A stretch of 64,000 bases of DNA from JAZKFT01 sp040386335 (GTDB taxonomy: Bacteria > Bacteroidota > Bacteroidia > Chitinophagales > Chitinophagaceae). The translations under genes and the position numbers were made by a program. The notes beneath the pieces are model-generated. The model was not told the DNA's origin. It searched no databases and saw only the letters and a list, made by a program, of their open reading frames with translations. Each line of letters opens with the position of its first letter. The stretch's first letter is position 1. Shown here in pieces: positions 16,786 to 27,300 of this stretch. The stretch covers positions 186,001 through 250,000 of the forward strand of contig JAZKFT010000012.1 of assembly GCA_040386335.1 (NCBI GenBank), given 5' to 3'.

Positions 16786-19611
16786 ATGTTTAAGCCGATA
16801 TTTAACGAAGTGAAATTGAGCCAAATGAAAGCCTGGATATGCATTGCCTTAAAGTTTTTGCTGCTGTTATTTACCGGCAGTATATACATCGGTCAGGCTC
16901 TGGCCGTACCGATTCCAAAAAGTAAGAATATCAATCTGGTACTGCCATTGAATGCGCATGCGAGGTTACAGTTTGGTGCCGAAAAACTGGCGGACGTACT
17001 CACTAAGAAAGGATATCGCATTTCCATTCGTGTACAGGATGATAAGCCATTCCTGGAAAACTCCATCATTATTGGTCAACTGCAATCAAAGCTGGTACAG
17101 AAGGCATTCGGTAAGTCAATTAATGACCAAAAACAACAACCCGGCAAAGAAGGTTTTATCATCAGGACTATAAAGCCGGGATCCATTGTGATAGGAGGTT
17201 CCGACAATTCAGGTGTTTTGTATGGTTGCCTGGAACTTGCTGACAGGATTAAAGCAGCCGGGAAAATTCCTGAAACATTATCCGTTACAGATAAGCCTGA
17301 AATGGTGCTGCGCGGGGCCTGCATAGGTGTTCAAAAGCCCTATTACCTGCCCGGCCGTACGGTCTATGAGTATCCTTATACGCCGGAAACTTTTCCGTGG
17401 TTGTACGATAAAAAGTTGTGGATACAATACCTCGATTCCATGGTAGAAAACAGGATGAATTCGCTTTACCTATGGAATGGCCATCCCTTTGCTTCGCTTG
17501 TAAAACTTAAAGAATATCCATACGCCGTAGAAGTGGATGATGCGACATTTAAAAAGAATGAGGAGATATATGGCTTTCTCACCAAAGAGGCAGACAAGCG
17601 CGGCATTTGGGTGATACAGATGTTTTATAACATCATTGTGTCAAAACCATTTGCTGAAAAACACAATATTAAAACCCAGGACCGGGAGCGACCTATCGTT
17701 CCGCTGATATCGGATTATACCCGAAAATCTATCGCAGCATTTGTAGAAAAATACCCCAACGTAGGCCTGATGGTCTGCCTGGGAGAAGCTATGGAAGGGG
17801 CGGGCAGTGATGATGTGGAATGGTTTACAAAAACGATCATCCCAGGTGTGCAGGATGGGCTTAAAGCTTTGGGTAAAAAGGAAGAACCGCCAATTGTTTT
17901 GAGGGCACATGATACAGACGCGCCGCTGGTAATGAAAGCCGCTTTGCCATTGTATAAAAACCTGTACACCGAAGCCAAATTTAATGGCGAAGCGTTGACC
18001 ACCTACGAGCCGCGGGGCGCCTGGGCCGAACTGCACCGGACCCTTAGCCGTATCGGCACCGTGCAAATTGAGAACGTACATATACTGGCGAACCTCGAAC
18101 CGTTCCGCTATGGGTCCTCCGATTTTATCCGTAAATCGGTATTGGGTATGCACAATATCATGGAAGGCAATGGCCTGCATTTATACCCACAGGCTTCTTA
18201 TTGGGATTGGCCTTATACAGCCGATAATGTTTCGCCCCGTTTGTTGCAGGTAGAAAGGGATTGGATATGGTACAAAACCTGGAGCCGCTACGCCTGGAAT
18301 TGCCACCGGGATTCGGCCAGTGAAAGCAAATATTGGGCGGATTTGCTTGCAAAAAAATATGGATGTTCCATCCAAAACGGAAATGATATTTTAAAAGCAT
18401 ATAACGAAAGCGGTGAAATTGCCCCCAAGCTGCTAAGGCGCTTCGGCATTACAGATGGCAACCGTCAAACCCTTACGTTGGGAATGTTGATGACGCAGTT
18501 GATCAATCCCACAAGGTTTGGTTTATTTACACTTTTATACGACAGTGAAAGCCCCGAAGGAGAAAAACTAATTGAATATGCGGAGAAGGATTGGAAAGGT
18601 GAAAAACATATTGGTGAAACACCTGTACAAATTGCCAAAGAAGTACCTGTACATGGTTCGGCAGCCGTTGCAGCCATGGAAAAAGCTGCCCCATTTGTGA
18701 CCAGGGATATAGCAGAGTTTAACCGGCTTAAAAATGATATGAATTGCTATTCTGCCCTTGCAGGTTGTTTTTCTGAAAAATCTGCTGCAGCCTTGTCGAT
18801 ACTGCGTTACAAGTACTCCAACGATGTGGCCGATTTAGAAAAAGCAGTACCACATCTTGAGTTGAGTTTGATGTTTTACAAGAAACTTACCGACTTTACA
18901 AAAGATGCGTATCTCTATGCTAACAGTATGCAGACACAACAAAGGAAAATCCCCATGCGTGGCGTAGATGGCACATATAAGACCTGGGTGGAAATGTTGC
19001 CTGTATTTGAAAAAGAGCTAAGCACTTTCAAAAGAAAGATAGACTCGATAAAATTGTCTCAACTCGCTACGACCAATGTTGCAAAGAAAGAACGGGAGCC
19101 TCTGCAAAATGCCGATCTAACATTAGCTGGAAATGACATTGGATGGAGAAAGATGGCTGAAGGTATTTATCCTTTTGCTGATACGTTGGTTTCGGTTTTA
19201 AGTTTTGCCAAAGAGTTAGAAGGATTGCGGAGTATAGTATTACCTGCCTCAAAGCAAAAAAACCAGGGGACAGTAATTGAGTTTACCAATGCCAAACCAG
19301 TAAAGGTATTGGTAGGTTTTTTTAATACAAAAGAAGCCGGTTTTCTTCGGGCGCCCGAGTTGGAAACCAATGCAAGTGCCAACGATTATGGCCAGGCTGA
19401 AACAAAAATTGCAAATGGCCTCGTGGTAAAAGGCATGCCGGCTGTAAACATTCATACCTATTCTTTCAAGCCAGGAACAAACAAATTAGTGCTGGCAAAA
19501 GGCATGTGTTTAATATTGGGTTTTATAGACGAAGATCAGCAGTTACATGCCTACGACGCCGGCCTGTATGAATCCGGAAACAAACGCGAAATCGATTGGT
19601 TGTTTGAATAA
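16786..19611 (+). CDS. GH67/GH115-like (alpha-glucuronidase-type) glycoside hydrolase, possible alpha-galacturonidase
   Basis: About 941 residues with an N-terminal membrane or signal segment (ALKFLLLLFTGSIYIGQALA); a second ATG at 16825 would give a more usual signal peptide. Residues about 48-175 look like the zincin-like N-domain of GH20/GH67 enzymes (INLVLPLNAHARLQFGAEKLADVL region). A TIM barrel follows (VLRGACIGVQKPYY, MNSLYLWNGHPFASL, VGLMVCLGEAMEG, YWDWPYTADN). Acidic residues in CLGEAMEG and DDVEW are candidate catalytic groups, unproven. The C-terminal third is helical plus a beta module. Similar Bacteroidota proteins carry names such as alpha-galacturonidase. The pectin enzymes downstream make a uronic-acid substrate plausible, but family and specificity need confirmation. 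Confidence 0.65.
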   Translation: MFKPIFNEVKLSQMKAWICIALKFLLLLFTGSIYIGQALAVPIPKSKNINLVLPLNAHARLQFGAEKLADVLTKKGYRISIRVQDDKPFLENSIIIGQLQSKLVQKAFGKSINDQKQQPGKEGFIIRTIKPGSIVIGGSDNSGVLYGCLELADRIKAAGKIPETLSVTDKPEMVLRGACIGVQKPYYLPGRTVYEYPYTPETFPWLYDKKLWIQYLDSMVENRMNSLYLWNGHPFASLVKLKEYPYAVEVDDATFKKNEEIYGFLTKEADKRGIWVIQMFYNIIVSKPFAEKHNIKTQDRERPIVPLISDYTRKSIAAFVEKYPNVGLMVCLGEAMEGAGSDDVEWFTKTIIPGVQDGLKALGKKEEPPIVLRAHDTDAPLVMKAALPLYKNLYTEAKFNGEALTTYEPRGAWAELHRTLSRIGTVQIENVHILANLEPFRYGSSDFIRKSVLGMHNIMEGNGLHLYPQASYWDWPYTADNVSPRLLQVERDWIWYKTWSRYAWNCHRDSASESKYWADLLAKKYGCSIQNGNDILKAYNESGEIAPKLLRRFGITDGNRQTLTLGMLMTQLINPTRFGLFTLLYDSESPEGEKLIEYAEKDWKGEKHIGETPVQIAKEVPVHGSAAVAAMEKAAPFVTRDIAEFNRLKNDMNCYSALAGCFSEKSAAALSILRYKYSNDVADLEKAVPHLELSLMFYKKLTDFTKDAYLYANSMQTQQRKIPMRGVDGTYKTWVEMLPVFEKELSTFKRKIDSIKLSQLATTNVAKKEREPLQNADLTLAGNDIGWRKMAEGIYPFADTLVSVLSFAKELEGLRSIVLPASKQKNQGTVIEFTNAKPVKVLVGFFNTKEAGFLRAPELETNASANDYGQAETKIANGLVVKGMPAVNIHTYSFKPGTNKLVLAKGMCLILGFIDEDQQLHAYDAGLYESGNKREIDWLFE

Positions 19612-19621
19612 CGGCAGCGTA

Positions 19622-19643
19622 GAGACGCCATGCATGGCGTCTC
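19622..19643. repeat. 22-bp perfect palindrome
   Basis: The sequence GAGACGCCATG is followed directly by its exact reverse complement. It lies 11 bases after the GH67-like stop and has no T-tract after it, so it is more like a short REP-type element than an intrinsic terminator. Confidence 0.75.
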
Positions 19644-19739
19644 CCTCCTCCCCGATAAAATGTACACGAAACCCCCAGCCCACCAAAAACAAACATTCAC
19701 AACCAGCCCTGAACGGGCCCAATAAATTCGCCTGGCTAC

Positions 19740-21305
19740 ATGATAAAAAGATTCCCGAAATCCTTCCTGTTATTTGCAATTATTGTTGCGGCTACCAGTT
19801 ACGCAAACGCTCAACAATACTATAACGTCCTGAAATACGGCGCCAAAAACGACAGCAGCAAAATTGCAACTAAGGCAATAGCCAATGCCATCGCAGCTGC
19901 AGTAAAAGCCGGTGGAGGAACCGTTTATTTTCCCGCTGGCAAATACCTCACCGGACCCATTCACCTCAAAAGCAATATCACCATCTTCATCGATGCGGGT
20001 GCCGAACTGCATTTCAGCGATAATTTTGATCATTATCTACCGATGGTGGAGAGCCGCTACGAGGGTGTTGATGTCACCAGTTTCTCCCCGTTATTCTATG
20101 CCTATAAAGCAGAAAACATCAGCATTATCGGTCGCGGCATCATCGACGGGCATGGAAAAAAATGGTGGCATTTTGTAGAAGGCTATAAAGCTGATCAGCC
20201 TCGCAGCAAATGGCAGTATATGTTCGACAGCCTGAATAAAAATATCCTCCTGCCAGACGAACCGGGTCAAATGAAACGGGGGTTTCTACGGCCACCTTTT
20301 ATACAACCCATGTATTGCAAGAATGTATTGGTAGAAGGCATTACGATACGCAATTCCCCGTTCTGGACGGTGAACCCCGAGTTCTGCGAGAATGTAACGG
20401 TAGCCGGTGTAACCATCAACAATCCGCCATCGCCCAATACCGACGGCATCAATCCTGAGTCTTGCAAATATGTGCATATTTCCAACTGCCATATCAGTGT
20501 GGGGGATGATTGTATCACGATTAAATCCGGTAAGGATATTCCCGGCAGGACGAGGAATTCGGGTGCAGAGAACTACACGATCACTAATTGCACGATGCTC
20601 AGTGGCCACGGCGGTGTGGTGATAGGTAGTGAGATGAGTGGCGGTGTGAAAAAAATCGTTATCTCTAATTGCATATTTGACGGTACCGACCGGGGCATTC
20701 GCATTAAAACCACCCGTGGCCGTGGCGCTTCCGTAGAAGAGATAAGGGTAGATAATATCGTGATGAAAAATATTCGTATGCAGGCCATTGTGTTGGATAT
20801 GCAATACTCAAAAGCAGCAGCAGAGCCTGTTTCCGAGCGTACACCCCAGTTTAAGAACATTCGTTTTAGCAATATTACCGCACAAACAAAAGAGGCTGTC
20901 TATATTAACGGCCTTGAAGAAATGCCTGTTGAAGGCATTAGTTTCAATGATATTCAATTTGCGGCGGAAACCGGCATGGTGATTAAAAAAGCAAAGAACA
21001 TAGAGCTCCACAATGTAACAGTTACTACCACTAAAGGACCCGCTGTTGATGCCGAAAATGTTGATGGCCTGGAACTGGACGGCGTTAAAACAATGAAACC
21101 GATAACCGGAATTCCTGCGGTTATTTTAACTGACGTACAAAATGTTTTTTTGCATAGCTGCTGGCCGGTTGTGGGAACAGAAACTTTCCTGCAATTAAAA
21201 GGAAAACAAACAAAAGGCATCGTCGTAAAAAACAACAATTTCATCAATGCCGCAAAACCATTGGTGAAGACAGACGATGTGTTAGATATGGTAAATGTTG
21301 ATTAA
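19740..21305 (+). CDS. Glycoside hydrolase family 28 polygalacturonase-like enzyme, secreted
   Basis: 521 residues with a signal peptide (LLFAIIVAATSYANAQ). A right-handed beta-helix pectinase of GH28. The four family signatures appear in order: NTDG near residue 233, GDDC near 255, GHGG near 289 and RIK near 320, supplying the aspartates, histidine and lysine of the active site. It should hydrolyse alpha-galacturonic acid linkages, either in homogalacturonan or, as many Bacteroidota GH28 enzymes do, at rhamnogalacturonan ends. It lies between the GH67-like and GH95 genes on the same strand, each separated by a palindromic repeat. Exo or endo action cannot be read with confidence. Confidence 0.93.
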   Translation: MIKRFPKSFLLFAIIVAATSYANAQQYYNVLKYGAKNDSSKIATKAIANAIAAAVKAGGGTVYFPAGKYLTGPIHLKSNITIFIDAGAELHFSDNFDHYLPMVESRYEGVDVTSFSPLFYAYKAENISIIGRGIIDGHGKKWWHFVEGYKADQPRSKWQYMFDSLNKNILLPDEPGQMKRGFLRPPFIQPMYCKNVLVEGITIRNSPFWTVNPEFCENVTVAGVTINNPPSPNTDGINPESCKYVHISNCHISVGDDCITIKSGKDIPGRTRNSGAENYTITNCTMLSGHGGVVIGSEMSGGVKKIVISNCIFDGTDRGIRIKTTRGRGASVEEIRVDNIVMKNIRMQAIVLDMQYSKAAAEPVSERTPQFKNIRFSNITAQTKEAVYINGLEEMPVEGISFNDIQFAAETGMVIKKAKNIELHNVTVTTTKGPAVDAENVDGLELDGVKTMKPITGIPAVILTDVQNVFLHSCWPVVGTETFLQLKGKQTKGIVVKNNNFINAAKPLVKTDDVLDMVNVD

Positions 21306-21321
21306 ATAATATCGGATGTCG

Positions 21322-21430
21322 CCCGTAGGGGCAGACCTGCGTGTCTGCCCTGGAATATCGGAGACCACCATATTTATTTGCGCATTGCCGCAAATCGCAG
21401 AGGGCAGACACATAGGTCTGCCCCTACGGG
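21322..21430. repeat. Inverted repeat element (GTAGGGGCAGACC family)
   Basis: Two 30-base arms, 21322-21351 and 21401-21430, are reverse complements with two mismatches (28 of 30 matches); both start or end with CCCGTAGGGGCAGACCT or its complement. The right arm ends 14 bases before the GH95 ATG. It is a MITE- or REP-like element with no coding capacity. It could form a stable hairpin in the leader of the GH95 gene if transcribed from upstream. Confidence 0.85.
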
Positions 21431-21444
21431 GATAAAACCTAAAA

Positions 21445-24276
21445 ATGATGCTTCAAAAAATAAAAAATATTTCCATTTGCCTTTTGCTGTGCACCTCATT
21501 TTCCTATGGGCAACAAACTGATCTCAAACTGTGGTACAATAAACCCGCCGAAAAATGGACCGATGCACTACCCATTGGAAATGGAAGGTTAGGCGCCATG
21601 ATCTATGGAGGTATTAACGAAGAACACCTGCAGTTTAACGAGGAAACCTTGTGGACCGGAAGACCAAGGGACTATCAAAGGAATGGTGCCAATAAATACC
21701 TTGACACCATCCGAAAATTGCTTTTTGAAGGCAAGCAAAAAGAGGCTGAAGCATTGGCAGAAAAAAAATTTATGGGCTTGAAAGACGCAGACGATTCGCT
21801 ATACGTAGTGCAAAAAAAGGCCTGGCTTAAAGACGCGCGTTCGCCCGAAAGTATTGCTGCCGGTTTGACGAACACGGTATGGGAAACGATGTCGTTGCCA
21901 ACTTTAAATGGCTGGGAAACGGCCGGGTACGAAGGAATTGATGGTGCTGCATGGTTCCGTAATTCTTTCACTTTGCCTGAAACCTGGAAGGATAAAGACC
22001 TTTTTGTTGATCTCGGCCGTATACGTGATGTGGATTACACCTATGTCAACGGGCAACCTATCGGCAGCTCAGAAGGCATTAGTACCAAACGTCACTATAA
22101 AATTCCGGCGGCTATTTTAAAAACCGGTGTCAATGAAATCACCGTCCAGGTAATTAATTTCTTTGATAAAGGTGGCTTTACCGGGATAAAAACCGGTCGG
22201 TTATTTGCTTTGTATCCCGCCGGCGATGGTTTTCATGATACATTGCAATTAGGTTCAAACTGGCAGTATTATTTTCAATATTTTCAACCCCCTGCTTTTC
22301 CCCAATACGAAGCCAGTTACCAGCCCTTCGGAGATGTGTTTTTTAATTTTGGCAAACAGGGAAATATTACCAACTATCGTCGCGAACTCGATATCAGTAA
22401 TGCTGTTTCCACTGTAAGCTATACCAGCAATAATATCCAGTTCAGGCGGGAGTATTTTGTTTCGGCGCCGGACCAGGTTTTAGCGATGCATTTTACTGCA
22501 AGTAAGCCTGGGAGTATTAACCTGTCATCCTGGTTCAGGAGCCCGCACCAAAAGTTATCTGTAAAAAAAATAGATGACCATACAATGGCATTATCGGTTC
22601 AGGTAAAAAATGGTGCATTGAATGGTGTTAGCTATATGCGTGTGGTTGCACCGGCAGGAAAAATAATCTTTACAGGAGATAAAGTAGTTATTGAAGGCGC
22701 AAACGAAGCAACCTTTTATTTGACCGCTGCCACGAACTTCGTAAACTACCAGGATGTTTCTGCAAACGCTGAAACTAAGGCCCGGCAAGCGGTTGATGCT
22801 TTGAATGGTAAAAAATATGCTGACATTAAGGACGCACATGTAAAAGAATACCAGTTATATTTCAATTCATTTTCTGTCAATTTTGGCCGCACCAAAAATG
22901 CATTGCTGCCCACGGATCAGCGAATTCTTCAATACACCCAATCTACAGACCAGGGCCTTTTAGCACTATACATGCAGTATGCGCGTTACCTCCTGATTTC
23001 ATCTTCAAGATCCGGCACGCAACCAGCTAATTTACAAGGCATCTGGAACGACCTTCTTACACCACCATGGGGCAGTAAATACACCAGCAATATTAACCTG
23101 CAAATGAATTACTGGCTGGCAGATATCCTGAATCTTTCAGCCTGCAACCAGCCATTGTTTGAGATGATAAAGGAGCTGGCCGTAACAGGAAAGAAAACGG
23201 CCAGGGCCCATTACAATGCAGATGGCTGGGTACTTCATCACAACACAGATTTGTGGCGGGGCACTCCGCCTATCAATGCAGCCAATCACGGCATTTGGCC
23301 AACCGGAGGTGCATGGCTTGCCCAGCATATATGGGACCACTACCAGTTTACAAAATCTGAACATTTTTTACGGGATTATTACCCGGCCATGAAAGAAGCC
23401 GCTGTTTTTTTTACACAATTTTTAGTGGCGGATCCCAATACGGGCAGGCTTATCAGTACGCCCTCCAATTCGCCCGAGCACGGCGGCTTGGTAGCAGGAC
23501 CCACGATGGACCACCAGATCATCCGGGAATTATTTAAGAATTGCATAGCAGCTGCAAAACAACTTAAGGTGGATAAAGATTTCAGCGACATATTGCAAAA
23601 AAAATACGACAGTATAGCACCGAATACAATTGGCAGCTACGGCGAACTACAGGAATGGCTAAAGCAACAGGAAGACACTACCGAACATCATCGCCACGTA
23701 TCGCATTTATGGGGTGTTTATCCAGGTACGGATATTACCTGGAAGGATACAAAAATGATGAATGCGGCCAGGCAATCACTGCTCTACCGTGGCGATGACG
23801 GCACCGGCTGGAGCCTTGCCTGGAAAGTGAATCTCTGGGCCAGGTTCAGGGACGGAAATCATGCACAAAAGATAGTGGACCTCTTACTGAGCCCTGCCGA
23901 TGACGGCACCAGCGAAAAAGGCGGCGTGTACAAAAACCTGTTTGATGCTCATCCACCATTCCAGATAGATGGCAATTTCGGCGGCGCCGCCGGCATTGCA
24001 GAAATGCTGGTCCAAAGCCATGAAGAATATATTGAAATCCTCCCTGCATTGCCGTTGGCTTTAGCCAGCGGCGAAGTAAAAGGCATTTGTGCCAGGGGTG
24101 GTTTTGTATTCAATATTAAATGGAAGGATCACAGTCTTGTAAGTGTTGAAGTGCTATCCAGGGCTGGTAAGAAATGCTTCCTGAAATATGGAACATTTAA
24201 AACAGCGTTTGAAACTGTGGCTGGTAAGCGGTACCAGCTAAACAGCAAACTGAAATCCCTGGCCTCAAAGAATTAG
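21445..24276 (+). CDS. Glycoside hydrolase family 95 with inserted jelly-roll domain
   Basis: 943 residues with a signal peptide (ISICLLLCTSFSYGQQ). It opens with the GH95 block LWYNKPAEKWTDALPIGNGRLGAMIYGG, and the (alpha/alpha)6 domain has GTQPANLQGIWND, NINLQMNYW, SPEHGG, HRHVSHLWG and GTGWSLAWK, the regions carrying the catalytic Asn and acid residues. GH95 proteins are usually near 780-820 residues. The excess is explained by an insertion at about 120-290 resembling the beta-sandwich of sialate O-acetylesterases (AAWFRNSFTLPETWKDKDL, VDYTYVNGQPIG, TGVNEITVQVINF). GH95 includes 1,2-alpha-L-fucosidases and alpha-L-galactosidases; both sugars occur in plant cell-wall side chains. Which it cleaves is not decidable here. 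Confidence 0.9.
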   Translation: MMLQKIKNISICLLLCTSFSYGQQTDLKLWYNKPAEKWTDALPIGNGRLGAMIYGGINEEHLQFNEETLWTGRPRDYQRNGANKYLDTIRKLLFEGKQKEAEALAEKKFMGLKDADDSLYVVQKKAWLKDARSPESIAAGLTNTVWETMSLPTLNGWETAGYEGIDGAAWFRNSFTLPETWKDKDLFVDLGRIRDVDYTYVNGQPIGSSEGISTKRHYKIPAAILKTGVNEITVQVINFFDKGGFTGIKTGRLFALYPAGDGFHDTLQLGSNWQYYFQYFQPPAFPQYEASYQPFGDVFFNFGKQGNITNYRRELDISNAVSTVSYTSNNIQFRREYFVSAPDQVLAMHFTASKPGSINLSSWFRSPHQKLSVKKIDDHTMALSVQVKNGALNGVSYMRVVAPAGKIIFTGDKVVIEGANEATFYLTAATNFVNYQDVSANAETKARQAVDALNGKKYADIKDAHVKEYQLYFNSFSVNFGRTKNALLPTDQRILQYTQSTDQGLLALYMQYARYLLISSSRSGTQPANLQGIWNDLLTPPWGSKYTSNINLQMNYWLADILNLSACNQPLFEMIKELAVTGKKTARAHYNADGWVLHHNTDLWRGTPPINAANHGIWPTGGAWLAQHIWDHYQFTKSEHFLRDYYPAMKEAAVFFTQFLVADPNTGRLISTPSNSPEHGGLVAGPTMDHQIIRELFKNCIAAAKQLKVDKDFSDILQKKYDSIAPNTIGSYGELQEWLKQQEDTTEHHRHVSHLWGVYPGTDITWKDTKMMNAARQSLLYRGDDGTGWSLAWKVNLWARFRDGNHAQKIVDLLLSPADDGTSEKGGVYKNLFDAHPPFQIDGNFGGAAGIAEMLVQSHEEYIEILPALPLALASGEVKGICARGGFVFNIKWKDHSLVSVEVLSRAGKKCFLKYGTFKTAFETVAGKRYQLNSKLKSLASKN

Positions 24277-24366
24277 AATAAATAGTAAAGTTTTGTAGCG
24301 CATAAAATGAAACCTGGAACCTGGCAATATTTTTTTTCTTTCAACCCCGGCAGCACTGTGGCTATC

Positions 24367-24394
24367 ATGCTGCATTGGCGTCGCACTCTTGTAC
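24367..24394 (+). repeat. Deleted copy of the CTGCATTGGCGTCGCA element
   Basis: CTGCATTGGCGTCGCA (24370-24385) is joined directly to CTCTTGTAC (24386-24394). The same two words flank about 26 extra bases in the full copies at 59761-59825 and 61997-62056. This copy overlaps the first codons of the GH2 gene. Confidence 0.7.
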
Positions 24395-27300
24395 ATCAGT
24401 ATTTCTATTCGGCTTTCCTATCGGCCATATTCTTGCTAATATTTTTTGTCGCCTCTACCCAAAACAATACCCGCACTTCCATTTCATTAAACAGCGGATG
24501 GAAGACAGTTGCAAACGATAGCAATCAGTACGCTTTTGATGGTTTTGAGTCACCATCTTTTAAAGATAAAAGCTGGAAGCAGGTGAATGTTCCGCACAAT
24601 TGGGATGCCTACGAAGGGTACCGCAGGATGCGCCATGGAAACCGGCACGGGTATGCCTGGTACCGCAAAAACTTCGACATAAAAATGCCCAAAACCGGCA
24701 AGCGCTTTTTCCTGTTTTTTGAAGGGGTAGGTTCTTACGGAACTGTTTGGCTCAACAACAAGAAAATAGGGTACCACTCAGGCGGCCGCACCACATTTAC
24801 CTTTGATGTAACCAGGGAAATATTTACCGATGGCAGACAGAATACACTTGCAGTTCGTGCCGATCACCCGGCTTTTATCAAAGACCAGCCATGGGTTTGC
24901 GGTGGTTGCAGCGAAGAACGTGGCTTCTCCGAGGGAAGCCAGCCAATGGGTATTGTCCGGCCGGTGCAACTGATCATCACCAACGAATTGCGCATCGAAC
25001 CTTTTGGTGTACATATTTGGAATGATGCAAATGTTTCAGAAAGATCTGCAGTGTTGAATACTGTTTCCACTATCAAAAATTATTCGGGTACAACAAAACA
25101 AATTACAGTCAGGAACCGGCTTATTGATGCAAAGGGAAATACCATTTCTGAGATCAAATCAAACAAGGATATCGTGTCGGGTAGTAGTGTGAAGATCAAT
25201 CAGCAAACACGCATCATCAATAACCCCATACTCTGGTCGCTGGAAAATCCTTATCTCTATTCAATGGTTACGGAGGTTTTCGAAAATGGTAAACTGGCAG
25301 ATCGGCTTACCACTCCTTACGGCATTCGTTGGATAAGTTGGCCTGTGGGAAAACCTGCTTCATCTAACCAGTTTTTTTTAAATGGGAAACCTGTTTTTAT
25401 CAATGGTATCGCAGAATACGAACATCTTATTGGCAATAGCCATGCATTCAGCGACGACCAGGTGCGTACCCGCGTTATGCAAATAAAGACAACAGGGTTC
25501 AATGCATTTAGAGATGGGCACCAGCCACATAATTTGCGGTACCAGGATTACTGGGATAGCCTCGGAATCCTTTGGTGGACACAGCTTTCGGCGCATGTTT
25601 GGTACGATACACCGGAATTCAGGAGCAACTTTAAAACACTGCTAAAGGAATGGGTGATAGAGCGACGTAATTCACCCTCGGTTGTTTTGTGGGGCCTGCA
25701 AAACGAAAGTAAGTTGCCGGCAGCATTCGCAAAAGAATGCACTGACTTAATACGGGAACTGGACCCGACTGCTTCATCGCAGCGCCTGGTAACTACGTGC
25801 AACGGCGGAGAAGGCACGGATTGGGATGTGCCCCAAAACTGGACCGGCACCTATGGCGGAAATCCTGCTACTTATGCCGACGACATAAAACGACAAATAT
25901 TAATAGGTGAGTATGGTGCATGGCGTACCATTGACCTGCATACCGAGGGTGCTTTCAACCAGAATGGTATATTGAGCGAAGACCGGATGACCCAGTTGAT
26001 GGAAATGAAAGTGAAGCTGGGAGAACTGGCCCGGGACAGCAGCTCCGGCCAATTTTTCTGGTTGCTTACATCTCATGATAACCCGGGACGTGTGCAAGGT
26101 GGCGAAGGCTTCAGGGAACTCGACAGGATTGGTCCTGTGAATTATAAAGGACTAATGACGCCATGGGAGGAACCGCTGGATGTGTTCTACATGTTTCGTT
26201 CCAATTATGCACCAAAAGACAAGGAGCCGATGGTGTACATCGCCTCGCATACCTGGCCAGACAGGTGGATCGGGCCGGGGAAAAAGGATGGTATTGTAGT
26301 CTATTCCAACTGCGACGAAGTGGAACTGTTTAACGATATCAGTAATGCTTCCCTGGGCCGTAAGAAAAGGGGAGCAGTTGGTTCGCATTTTCAATGGGAT
26401 GGTGTGACGATTAACTATAATGTTTTATATGCAGTCGGCTACGTGGACGGCAAACCGGTTGCAAAAGATCATATCGTTTTGCATCATTTGCCACAGGCGC
26501 CCAACTTTGAGTTTTTGTATAAAGACGCTACAAACATTACCGCTCCAGGCAAAGGTTCTAATTATGTATACCGCGTAAACTGCGGAGGCCCTGAGTATAC
26601 CGATGTAAATGGAAACACCTGGCTTGCGGACCGGGCATTTTCCAGCAATCTGAGTCCGGGACAACAAATCATAAATCCGAAATCAGAAATCATAAATCAG
26701 CATTGGGGCTCCGTTTCATGGACCAACAATTTCACCGGTATGCCGGCCTATTTTGCCAGCCAACGCCGGACCTATGATCCTATTGCCGGAACAAAGGATT
26801 GGCCTTTATTCCAGGATTTCAGGTATGGACGTAGTGAACTCAAATACAGTTTTCCGCTGCCCAATGGTAACTACGTAGTGGAGTTATTCTTTATAGAACC
26901 TTGGCTGGGTACTGGCGGCGGAATGGACTGCACAGGCTGGCGGAAATTTGACGTTGCCCTCAATGGTAAAACGGTGATCAAAGACCTTGATATCTGGAAA
27001 GAAGCCGGTCATGACAAAGCCTTGCGGAAATCGGTACCGGTAAAGATTACCGGTGGCATATTGGAACTTTCATTTCCGAATGTAGCCAGCGGCCAGGCGG
27101 TTATTTCGGCCATTGCAATAGCTACTGCCGGCCGGCAGGTAAAACCTGCGCCTGGCGCTCCATTATTAATTAAAAAACTCGAAATATTGGATGCCGGGCA
27201 AAGTGATAAATGGAAGACCTCCACCTGGATGAATGCGGGCGACAAACCGTATACGAATTCCACGATTGGTTTTGCCTCTTTACCACCCGTGATCCATGGT

